Position numbers and translations under genes: made by a program
The notes under the pieces: generated by a model
The model's input: only the letters and a program-made list of their open reading frames with translations
Databases searched by the model: none
Told to the model about the DNA's origin: nothing
Origin: an uncultured Desulfuromonadales bacterium
GTDB taxonomy: Bacteria > Desulfobacterota > Desulfuromonadia > Desulfuromonadales > Geopsychrobacteraceae
Length of the DNA stretch: 33,831 nucleotides
Direction of reading: 5' to 3'
NCBI GenBank assembly: GCA_945787295.1
Contig: CALZHQ010000019.1
Span: 1-33,831, forward strand
Shown here: positions 1 through 6,632 of the stretch, one piece after another
Layout: each line of letters starts with the position of its first letter
Numbering within the stretch: the first letter of the stretch is position 1

Positions 1-1649
1 AGCAGATCTTTGGCACTGTCTGCATCGTTCGGAAAATGGGCCACGCCGATGGCGCCTCCGAGGCAGGTGACAGTCGGACTGGTCGCCTGCAAGGGGGCTG
101 AAAGTGAATTCTCTATGTTGTTCCTGATAGGTGCCAGGTCTTCGTTGGAAGTGACATTTTCCAGGATCACGACGAACTCATCTCCGGCATAACGGGTGAC
201 TAAATCGTTCTGGCGGACATGGGTTCGCAGGCGCAAGGCAAGTTCGATCAGGGCCTGGTCGCCGACATCGTGCCCGAAACGGTCGTTGATCAATTTGAAG
301 TCATTGATGTCAATAAACATGATGGCAAAAGGTTGGCCGATCTTCGAATATTTCTGGATGGCAGCATTGAGACTCTGCTCAAAAGCGTAGCGATTGGGGA
401 GCCCGGTCAGGTGATCCGTCTGTAAACGGGACTGCATCGCCTGAAAGCTTTGCGCCAAGGTGCCGATTTCGTCATTGCGGCGGATGTTGACAGGTTCATC
501 CATGGAGCCTCTGCCAACCTGGTTAACCGCGATGGAAAGTTGTTTAAGATCGGCGGTTACCCAGTTGAGAATCCACAGACCGATAATGACAACCAGGATG
601 GTCGCCAGCACGCCAAGGAGAACAGTCCGTTTAACGTTGCCACTGATTCCACCCATAAAGTCACTATCCGGCAGGGCGACGACATTGATCCATTGCAGAC
701 CGGCGCTGTCCTGAAACATGGCAAAAGCAACGTGAATCTTATCGCCACGACTGTCGGTAAAAACAAATGTTTTGGTGGCATTGTTTTCTAGCGTCTGAGA
801 CAGGTCCGGAAAAATTTGCTGATAAATCTCGGTAAGCAAGGAGTGTCCGCTTTCAGCGGCATTGATCCTGACATTCTGCTCGTCAACCCGCTTGACATTG
901 GGGCTACAGGATGAGGCGATCAGCTGGCCGTTCGGTTCAACAATAAAAGCCAGTCCGTTCGGTGAGATGTCAAGGTTGCCAATGAAATCGTTCAGCGCAT
1001 GCAGAGGCATATCTGTTGCGACAACGCCCCGCAGTTCTCCATTCTCGCCCAGCACGCGACGGGCCCGGGTGGCGACCAGGTCCTGGGTTCCAAAGTCGAT
1101 GTATACCGAAGTCCAGATGTCTTGGCTGCTCGATTCTGCCGCCTGAAACCAGGGACGGTTGCGGGGGTCGAACAGCTTCTCCTCAGTCGATTCAAATTGC
1201 GGACTGCCGTTAATGCCGTCGATTCTGAAACGTTTACGATGATTCTCTGCGAGGTATTTTAAGCGGAGTTCACCCCGTTCATAAGAGTGACGATAAAGAC
1301 CGATCGCTTGCCCTTCAAGGTTTCCATAGTACACATAGTTGTTCGGATCCATGTGCAGAGATGTTGCTATCCAGAATCGGGTCCGGATATCGTCAAAATC
1401 ATCTTCTATTGTCTCTGGAGCCAGCATGCCGTTGGGGAAAGCCGCTTCCAGAGTGGCAACCGAACCGACCACATGACGATCAATCGCCTGACCGATGCGA
1501 CTGACCGTTTCCTCGAGCAGATGCTCTGATACCGTCAAAACTGCCTGGCTGCCGGTCTGGTAGGAAAGAGCGCCGATGGCAACGGCGAGAATAATGACCA
1601 GGGCAACATAGGGGAAAATCAGCACGGTGCGTAAAGAAGGACTCTGCAT
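1..1649 (-). CDS. Membrane diguanylate cyclase (dCache-HAMP-GGDEF), 3' end outside window
   Basis: Likely makes c-di-GMP from two GTP at the inner membrane in response to a periplasmic signal. The visible 549 residues show an N-terminal membrane helix (about 9-29), a periplasmic Cache-like region (about 40-300), a second helix (about 325-345), a HAMP-like segment, then a GGDEF domain opening with DHLTGLPNR. The active-site motif is AGDEF (residues 488-492, bases 174-188), an Ala variant of GGDEF seen in active cyclases. RQND (479-482) lies exactly five residues before it and fits the RxxD inhibitory site, so product feedback is likely. The ATG at 1649 is preceded by AAAGG seven bases away. 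The frame is still open at base 1, so the last part of the GGDEF domain, and any EAL domain, is not seen. The ligand of the Cache domain is unknown. Confidence 0.93.
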   Translation of the reverse strand, partial: MQSPSLRTVLIFPYVALVIILAVAIGALSYQTGSQAVLTVSEHLLEETVSRIGQAIDRHVVGSVATLEAAFPNGMLAPETIEDDFDDIRTRFWIATSLHMDPNNYVYYGNLEGQAIGLYRHSYERGELRLKYLAENHRKRFRIDGINGSPQFESTEEKLFDPRNRPWFQAAESSSQDIWTSVYIDFGTQDLVATRARRVLGENGELRGVVATDMPLHALNDFIGNLDISPNGLAFIVEPNGQLIASSCSPNVKRVDEQNVRINAAESGHSLLTEIYQQIFPDLSQTLENNATKTFVFTDSRGDKIHVAFAMFQDSAGLQWINVVALPDSDFMGGISGNVKRTVLLGVLATILVVIIGLWILNWVTADLKQLSIAVNQVGRGSMDEPVNIRRNDEIGTLAQSFQAMQSRLQTDHLTGLPNRYAFEQSLNAAIQKYSKIGQPFAIMFIDINDFKLINDRFGHDVGDQALIELALRLRTHVRQNDLVTRYAGDEFVVILENVTSNEDLAPIRNNIENSLSAPLQATSPTVTCLGGAIGVAHFPNDADSAKDL

Positions 1650-1855
1650 ATCATGGCCTTTAGGCAATAAAAGACTCTCCCAAAGAGAGTAATACGGTCA
1701 ATAGTATTGGATGATGGAAATGGTTTTGCTTTCCGACCCACTGTTCACGGAGAAGATACAGTATATATGTTTTACCATATGGTGAGATGATGTTTGGATT
1801 AAATAACTGTTATTATTGCCAGTACTGCAAAATGGAAAATTCTCGAGTTCCCACC
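1650..1855. other. Gene-free stretch upstream of the cyclase
   Basis: No convincing gene. A 6-bp inverted repeat (ACTCTC at 1674-1679, GAGAGT at 1685-1690, 5-base loop) lies in the cyclase leader. Read on the minus strand it is followed by CTTTTATT, so it could be a weak terminator or attenuator. I see no c-di-GMP (GEMM) riboswitch signature. A 21-base stretch at 1823-1843 recurs almost unchanged at 3409-3428. Confidence 0.4.
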
Positions 1856-1983
1856 TCCCCATCAATTCTTCAACCTCTAAACACCCAAGCCACAGGGACA
1901 GATCCTGTGGTTTGTCCTTGTATTAAAGGAAATTGCCAACCACGATCAGCGCACACAACGTGGCCCTTGCCTATGGTAAACTG
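1856..1983 (+). pseudogene. Decayed copy of the ABC-F leader and first codons
   Basis: About 125 bases closely match 4826-4949, the leader and first roughly 13 codons of the intact ABC-F gene. The match covers the CCCCATCAAT stretch, the CAGGG...CCTGTGG hairpin, the TTAAAGGA ribosome-binding region, and codons reading ISAHNVALAYGK. The start codon has changed from ATG to ACG (1933-1935). Similarity stops after GGTAAAC, and the next bases run straight into the 3' end of the minus-strand barrel gene. I read this as the stump of a paralogous or duplicated ABC-F gene whose body was deleted. Hairpin pair 3 is A-T here and G-T in the intact copy, so the stem is preserved in both. Confidence 0.75.
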
Positions 1984-2013
1984 ACCAAATCAGCCAGGCC
2001 TCATCCTCTCTTG

Positions 2014-2628
2014 CTAATAGCTGAACACCACTCCGGCAAAGCCGGTAAACTGCCAGACAACATCGCCGTCGACCCGAACCGCACAACGATTGTTGACGCA
2101 AAATATGGAGCTGTTTTCCTCAAAGAGAGTGCCAAATCCACGTCCCTCGATCCGCAAACCAAGATGCTCGGCCAACGGAATCTTGATTCCACCCCCCAGG
2201 CTGAAAGAAAACTTGGTTTCCGAGTCTCCCCGCTCCGGGCTCATGTGGGTGATGCCAACCCCGGCCGAAACAAAGGGATTGAACCTTTCCCCCTCCGGCC
2301 CATAACGACCGCCGAGGTGAAGGTAGTCGATATCGACATCGAACCGGGGAGCGCCGGAAAAAGCCGTACCGTTCCCTTTTAAATAGGTTGCTTGCCGGCT
2401 GTATAATAACTCGTAATAAGCACCCGCTTTGCTTTTATCCCTTAGTCCCAGAATAATCCCGTAATTCTCCCCCCCGGCCAAATCCAGGGTTTCACTACTG
2501 GTAGAATCTTCGAACCCGCCTCCAAAGGTATAGCCGATGAGTGGCGTCACTTCGATGTCACCAGCCCCGGCATCCAGCGCCGTAAAAAGAGTCGCGAGAA
2601 AAAACAGGAAAAAGTACGCTAACTGCAT
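2014..2628 (-). CDS. Outer-membrane beta-barrel protein (porin-like, about 204 aa)
   Basis: A small outer-membrane barrel of the OmpW/OMP_b-brl type; its specific role is unknown. The first 22 or so residues form a signal peptide ending around AGAG before DIEVTPLIGY. The rest alternates polar and hydrophobic residues in strand-length blocks with Gly/Asn/Asp-rich turns. The last residues are FAGVVFSY, an aromatic-terminated final strand as BAM substrates have, with Tyr in place of the usual Phe. Two cysteines (IFCVNNRC) sit close together in the last third and could form a disulfide in a loop. The ATG at 2628 has GGAGG six bases upstream. The gene stands alone; its 3' end abuts the ABC-F remnant. 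No substrate can be inferred. Confidence 0.82.
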   Translation of the reverse strand: MQLAYFFLFFLATLFTALDAGAGDIEVTPLIGYTFGGGFEDSTSSETLDLAGGENYGIILGLRDKSKAGAYYELLYSRQATYLKGNGTAFSGAPRFDVDIDYLHLGGRYGPEGERFNPFVSAGVGITHMSPERGDSETKFSFSLGGGIKIPLAEHLGLRIEGRGFGTLFEENSSIFCVNNRCAVRVDGDVVWQFTGFAGVVFSY

Positions 2629-2997
2629 CTCAAGCCTCCATTGTTTTGCTGCTGGACAGGCGGACCGAAAACAGCAAAAAGATATTGCTGAAGATTGCGA
2701 GTCAGAAGCAAGAAGGACTAAAACGGAAAGTTCCTTGACACTGTAGTGGGTTCCAGTCTACCAGATCGGTACCTTGTTTCAGTAGTGTCTACGCGATTCC
2801 CTCGGGGATCTGCCGACTGCGGGATATCGGATTCAATCCGCGAAAAACTCTATTTTTCACCTGTCTGCTTGACGGGGAAGCTGACGAATCTCCATTCGCT
2901 GTAAAGTTCGCCGTCTTCATCTGCTATTCTTTCCCAACCGGTCGGGCGCCTCATCCTGGGAGGAGGAGCCGATACTGAAAAGCATGCGGAGGCAATC
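2629..2997. other. Intergenic stretch between divergent genes
   Basis: This stretch separates the barrel gene from the small plus-strand gene. No clear sigma70 promoter pair or terminator stands out. A minus-strand frame crosses 2850-2997 and its last 34 residues look protein-like (see findings), but it has no good ribosome-binding site and runs into the antisense of the next gene, so I do not call it. Confidence 0.3.
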
Positions 2998-3285
2998 ATG
3001 AAAAACAAGCGACGTATCCTGGCCAATGCCGATATCGCGGAAATAGTCCTCGCTCCGCCGCGGGGACACCAGCATCTGCGCGCCACCATCAAGCTGCATT
3101 CGGGGGAAGAAATCATTCTGCAGGAGGCGACGGTGGCCAACCTGGTGCGCGCTTACGTGGGGATCAAGACTCATCCCAAAAGGAGGAGCTATCGAATGAT
3201 TGGACGGGAGTTGACTGAGGCGGAGCTGAAGAAGGGGTTTGCTACTTGGCAATTGCTTGAGAAGGAGATTGGTGCAGGGAATTAA
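2998..3285 (+). CDS. Small hypothetical protein (95 aa)
   Basis: I do not recognise this family. The product is soluble, with no signal peptide or membrane segment. It begins with a basic stretch (MKNKRR), has a beta-rich middle (ATIKLHSGEEIILQEATVA, about residues 29-47), a basic segment around THPKRRSYR and a charged C-terminal helix. The ATG has GGAGG five bases upstream, and the frame is clean and uses ordinary codons. It stands alone between two gene-poor stretches, so context says nothing about function. Confidence 0.65.
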   Translation: MKNKRRILANADIAEIVLAPPRGHQHLRATIKLHSGEEIILQEATVANLVRAYVGIKTHPKRRSYRMIGRELTEAELKKGFATWQLLEKEIGAGN

Positions 3286-3853
3286 ATATTCTGTGCACAG
3301 GTTGAAATTGCCCGAGCCCGATCGATAGATAAAAATTGCCGTGGAGACAAGGAGGGGGAGGTCCCCAGGGCTAAAAGGGAGATGTATCCACCTCCCTGTA
3401 TATCATTCTACTGCAAATGGAAAATTCTTGTCAGAAAGGAGCTTATCCCTCTATTCGGGCAGCGGTTAGCCAGAGCTGGAATTCGGGTGAAACCCTCCCT
3501 TTCGATAAGTCGATACAGTGCGATTTAGCCCTTGCTGAAAGAGGAGATATTCCTCTGATTTTGTGTCCAGCGGGCTAATCTGCAATGATTAACTTCCTGA
3601 TATGTGGTCTTTATTTTGGGAGAGCGGTGTGCGCTTTTGCAGCAGGAGTGTGGTTAAATAGCCATAAAATGTTGCCAATTCGACTGAAATCGGCACATTT
3701 TTAAGGCGTCAATATTCCCCCCACCAGCTTATCTCCAAGCCGATTTGCGTTTTTGTCTGTATTTATCCTGTCCTAGTTTCTTTTCATGCTTGAGTGATTT
3801 CGGGCAGTTCGCGTAACTGTCTGTTCGGCCGTTGTTTTTTTTGGGGGAGTCAG
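3286..3853. other. Long gene-free stretch
   Basis: Nearly 570 bases without a convincing gene in any frame, more AT-rich toward its right end. Small inverted repeats are present, for example GGGAG/CTCCC around 3378-3396, but none is a clear terminator. A 20-base stretch at 3409-3428 repeats 1823-1843 with one base missing. I could not match any riboswitch family. It could hold an untranslated leader, a small RNA or remnants of deleted genes. Confidence 0.4.
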
Positions 3854-3922
3854 ATGGGTTGTGTCGGCATGCTTTATGCTGAGGGTATTAAAGCTAAACG
3901 AACAATGAAAAGAGGACAATAA
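3854..3922 (+). CDS. 22-codon upstream ORF, possible leader peptide
   Basis: ATG at 3854 is preceded by GGGGGAG four bases away. The frame encodes 22 residues (MGCVGMLYAEGIKAKRTMKR followed by GQ) and ends in TAA at 3920-3922, directly abutting the ATG of the next gene at 3923. The next gene's ribosome-binding sequence GAGGA (3912-3916) lies inside this ORF, so its translation would be coupled. The peptide resembles no family I know. Good Shine-Dalgarno and exact abutment argue for it; the short length argues for caution. Confidence 0.4.
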   Translation: MGCVGMLYAEGIKAKRTMKRGQ

Positions 3923-4264
3923 ATGAAAAAAGTAAGCCTGGCAATTCTCGCTCTCTTGGTCACTCTAGTATTTTTCACCACTATTGCTTACAGCGCCGAC
4001 TCTCAGCTTCCTGCTTCTGCTTCTCCTGAAACGAGTAACGCATCTGCCGCAGTTACGGCTGTGAAATCAGCATCGTTCGAAGGGATTATGGATACCTCTT
4101 TCGTAAACGTCGTGCTCAATCTTCTGGACACCGATGTGGAGTATCGTCTCGACGATTCCAGCGCGATTGTCCTGGCCTGCAGTCCCTTTGACACCGCAGA
4201 AATTGACGACCACAACTATCAAATGGCCAGCAAGATTTCCGTCGGTTTGAAATTTTCCTTCTGA
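3923..4264 (+). CDS. Small exported protein with a beta-barrel-like C-terminus (113 aa)
   Basis: I do not recognise the family. Residues 1-24 form a classic signal peptide (MKK, hydrophobic core, then AYSA). A Ser/Ala-rich linker follows, then a 60-residue segment ending ISVGLKFSF. That ending, alternating and Phe-terminated, looks like the last strand of an outer-membrane barrel, but the protein is far too short for a full barrel. It may be a small outer-membrane-associated or oligomeric protein, or a remnant of a longer barrel gene. The start has GAGGA six bases upstream inside the preceding small ORF. A strong terminator follows at 4348. Confidence 0.6.
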   Translation: MKKVSLAILALLVTLVFFTTIAYSADSQLPASASPETSNASAAVTAVKSASFEGIMDTSFVNVVLNLLDTDVEYRLDDSSAIVLACSPFDTAEIDDHNYQMASKISVGLKFSF

Positions 4265-4347
4265 AGCTTTAGCTCCTTGTCTTGGAGCTTCCCCAAGAGC
4301 GCCATCTTCAGCGATTGGTTCAGCGGCCAAACATTGCGCAAACCGAG

Positions 4348-4379
4348 AAAAGCCCACAAAATGGAAGTTGTGGGCTTTT
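4348..4379. terminator. Intrinsic terminator, bidirectional
   Basis: A perfect 12-bp stem, AAAAGCCCACAA at 4348-4359 with TTGTGGGCTTTT at 4368-4379, and an 8-base loop. The T-run on one side and A-run on the other let it work for the plus-strand small exported protein and the minus-strand gene at 4456-4647. Confidence 0.85.
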
Positions 4380-4455
4380 GATGCATATAGAGGGCGCAGC
4401 TCGATTTCGGTAAAGTGGTCCAGCAAAAAGGACGTATAGAAAGGTGATCAGCCCT

Positions 4456-4647
4456 TTAGTGCAACCTTCTCTCCGGGCCCATGTAGCTTGCTGGCCTGTC
4501 AGCCTTGCGAACATACGGCGAATCAATATCTACCCAACCGCCAGAGCGCTTGAATTTTGTGATCTCCTTGTCTTCGATCAAGGCAGTCAGCATCGATTCA
4601 TGCACAAACCCATACATGCCACCCTGGTATCTGACTTGTAAAGACAT
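4456..4647 (-). CDS. Small conserved protein with C-terminal GPERR motif (63 aa)
   Basis: A 63-residue cytoplasmic protein with no signal peptide. Its layout, VRYQGGMYGFV, LIEDKEITKFKRSGGWV, then YMGPERR near the C-terminus, matches a style of small proteins I associate with Geobacter and Desulfuromonas genomes (strand-turn-helix, an F-R/K-R-S-G-W-V segment and a terminal YxGPERR). Their function is unknown to me. The ATG at 4647 has an AG-rich upstream region (GGGGAGCAGG). A TTCACG/CATAAT pair with 18-base spacing just upstream on the minus strand is a possible promoter. It is convergent with the small exported protein, and the two share the terminator between them. Confidence 0.65.
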   Translation of the reverse strand: MSLQVRYQGGMYGFVHESMLTALIEDKEITKFKRSGGWVDIDSPYVRKADRPASYMGPERRLH

Positions 4648-4831
4648 AGACCTGCTCCCCTGCTTAGTGATGGAGTCGTTATTGACGTATCTTTTATTAT
4701 GACATGAAACGCGATTTGTCGTGAATTTCTCTCGTTGTTTTCAGCTACAGTTACGCGACCGACGCTGACATTTCCATACCGGACCGTTGCTAACGGAATC
4801 ACTTAAAACATTTGCCCCCATCCCCCCATCA

Positions 4832-4894
4832 ATGCTACAACCTCAACGCACCTTTAGCCGCAGGGATATGCCCTGTGGTTTTTCTTTGTTTTAA
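4832..4894 (+). CDS. 20-codon ORF across the ABC-F leader hairpin, possible leader peptide
   Basis: ATG at 4832 opens 20 codons (MLQPQRTFSRR, then DMPCGFSLF) that run through the hairpin at 4858-4878. The frame stops with TAA at 4892-4894, just before the AAAGGA that serves the ABC-F gene. No Shine-Dalgarno is visible. The decayed copy at 1856-1983 has ATT at the corresponding start, so the frame is not kept there. It is listed because a ribosome moving through it would melt the hairpin, as in leader-controlled ABC-F genes elsewhere. Confidence 0.25.
   Translation: MLQPQRTFSRRDMPCGFSLF
4858..4892 (+). promoter_or_regulatory. Terminator-like hairpin (possible attenuator) upstream of ABC-F gene
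   Basis: An 8-bp stem (CCGCAGGG 4858-4865, CCCTGTGG 4871-4878, 5-base loop, one G-T pair) is followed by TTTTTCTTTGTTTT. It has intrinsic-terminator shape and ends 17 bases before the ABC-F start. The next plus-strand gene upstream already has its own terminator at 4348, so this hairpin most simply sits inside the ABC-F transcript and could control read-through. Confidence 0.6.
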
Positions 4895-4909
4895 AGGACG
4901 TTACCAACC

Positions 4910-6544
4910 ATGATCAGCGCACATAACGTGGCCCTTGCCTATGGTAAACGGGTCATTTTTAAAGACGTCAATATCAAGTTCGTTCCCGGCAACTGCTACG
5001 GCCTGATCGGCGCCAACGGCGCGGGTAAATCGACCTTTCTGAAAATCCTCGCCGGTGAAGCGGAGGCGGACAAGGGCGAGATCTCGGTCGGCACCGGTGA
5101 GCGGATCGCCATGTTGCGCCAGGATCATTTTGCATTCGACAATGAGACGGTCATCGACGCGGTGATGATGGGCCACCAGCGACTGTACAAGGTCAAGACC
5201 GCGCGCGAGGCGATCTACGCCAAGGATGAATTTACCGACGAGGATGGCGTCCGCTCGGGAGAGCTGGAAGCGGAGTTCGCCGAGATGAACGGCTACGAGG
5301 CCGAAAGCGAAGCGGCGGTTTTGCTCAAAGGCCTTGGCATCGGCGAAGAACTGCGCGGCAAGAAGATGAAGGACCTCGAAGGCGGCGAAAAGGTCCGGGT
5401 GCTGCTGGCCCAGACGCTGTTCGGTAATCCCGATGTGCTGCTGCTTGATGAGCCGACTAACCATTTGGATCTTAAGTCGATTCAGTGGCTGGAAGATTTT
5501 CTGGCCCGTTTTCAGAATACCGTTATCGTTGTCTCTCACGACCGGCACTTTCTCAACCAGGTCTGTACCCACGTCGCCGATATCGACTTCGGCAAGATTA
5601 CGGTCTACGTTGGCAACTACGATTTCTGGTACGAGGCCAGTCAGCTGGCGTTGCATCAGAAACAGGAAGAGAACCGCAAGACCACCGAAAAAGCCGATGA
5701 ACTTAAAGCCTTTATCCAGCGTTTCTCCTCCAATGCATCCAAAGCCAAACAGGCCACCTCGCGGAAAAAGCTGCTGGAAAAGCTGACCATTGAAGACATG
5801 CCGACCTCTTCGCGCAAGTACCCCTTTGTGGTTTTCAAGCCGGAGCGGGCCTGCGGCGACATCATCCTTGAAATCAAGGATCTGTGCAAAACCGTTGACG
5901 GCGTCGAGGTGCTGAATAATTTCTGTTTGAATGTCAATAAGGGGGATAAAATTGCCTTTATCGGCGGCGACAGCCTGACCAAAACCACTCTGTTTCAGAT
6001 TCTCGCAGGTGAATTGAAACCGGACAGCGGCAGCTTTCGCTGGGGGGTGACCATCACCCCGGCCTTCTTCCCGATCGATAACAGCAGTTACTTCGAGAAA
6101 GACCTGAGCCTGGTCGACTGGCTGCTGCAGTTCGCGCCGACCGAAGGCGAAAGTTTCGCCCGCGGCTTTCTGGGCCGGATGCTGTTTTCCGGTGATGAGG
6201 CGAAAAAGCAATCCTCGGTTCTTTCGGGTGGTGAGAAGGTGCGCTGCATGCTCTCGAAGATGATGCTCACCGAGGCCAACGCGCTGGTCTTCGACGAGCC
6301 GACCAATCACCTCGACCTTGAATCGATCACCGCGCTGAACAACGGGCTGATCTCCTTTTCGGAGGTGATTCTGTTCACCAGTCATGACCACAAGTTCCTT
6401 TCCACCGTCGCCAACCGGATCATCGAATTTACCCCGAGCGGTTTCATCGACCGGATGCTGACCTTTGATGAATACCTGGAAAACAGCGAAGTCGGCAAGA
6501 TGCGTGAGCAACATTATCAGGGGCAAGCGGACCTGAAGTTATAA
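4910..6544 (+). CDS. ABC-F family ATPase, YbiT-like (544 aa)
   Basis: A soluble protein with two ATPase domains and no membrane segments, of the ribosome-acting ABC-F class; sequence style and length match E. coli YbiT. Domain 1 has Walker A GANGAGKST (34-42), signature LEGGEK (156-161) and Walker B LLLDEP (177-182). A charged linker (about 240-300) corresponds to the P-site-tRNA-interaction motif. Domain 2 has signature LSGGEK (438-443) and Walker B VFDEP (460-464). Its P-loop reads GGDSLTKTT (352-360), with Thr where Gly normally precedes Lys. The family acts in the ribosomal E site in translation or antibiotic protection; which applies here is not shown. The ATG at 4910 has AAAGGA 11 bases upstream. 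A hairpin plus T-run in the leader suggests attenuation. Confidence 0.93.
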   Translation: MISAHNVALAYGKRVIFKDVNIKFVPGNCYGLIGANGAGKSTFLKILAGEAEADKGEISVGTGERIAMLRQDHFAFDNETVIDAVMMGHQRLYKVKTAREAIYAKDEFTDEDGVRSGELEAEFAEMNGYEAESEAAVLLKGLGIGEELRGKKMKDLEGGEKVRVLLAQTLFGNPDVLLLDEPTNHLDLKSIQWLEDFLARFQNTVIVVSHDRHFLNQVCTHVADIDFGKITVYVGNYDFWYEASQLALHQKQEENRKTTEKADELKAFIQRFSSNASKAKQATSRKKLLEKLTIEDMPTSSRKYPFVVFKPERACGDIILEIKDLCKTVDGVEVLNNFCLNVNKGDKIAFIGGDSLTKTTLFQILAGELKPDSGSFRWGVTITPAFFPIDNSSYFEKDLSLVDWLLQFAPTEGESFARGFLGRMLFSGDEAKKQSSVLSGGEKVRCMLSKMMLTEANALVFDEPTNHLDLESITALNNGLISFSEVILFTSHDHKFLSTVANRIIEFTPSGFIDRMLTFDEYLENSEVGKMREQHYQGQADLKL

Positions 6545-6565
6545 CGGCCAAGGAAGGTAGAATGG

Positions 6566-6610
6566 AAAACGCCCCTGCTGTCAGCGAAACAGCAGGGGCG
6601 TTTTTATTTT
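6566..6610. terminator. Strong intrinsic terminator between convergent genes
   Basis: A 16-bp stem (6566-6581 with 6589-6604), loop CAGCGAA, GC-rich core GCCCCTGCTGT/ACAGCAGGGGC, followed by TTTTTATTTT. It terminates the ABC-F transcript. The A-run on the left lets it also serve the minus-strand aminomutase operon ending at 6633. Confidence 0.92.
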
Positions 6611-6632
6611 CCGGTGCGTGGCGACCCGCAGG

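Noticed and set aside
1787..1984. 65-codon plus-strand ORF across the ABC-F remnant
   Set aside because: Out of frame with the ABC-F codons and explained by the decayed duplicate.
3286..3853. Possible c-di-GMP (GEMM) or cobalamin riboswitch
   Set aside because: None of the conserved core strings of these families was found on either strand; absence of a covariance-model search limits this.
4901..6526. 541-codon minus-strand open frame
   Set aside because: Exact antisense of the ABC-F gene; composition is that of a complementary frame, and all recognisable motifs are on the plus strand.
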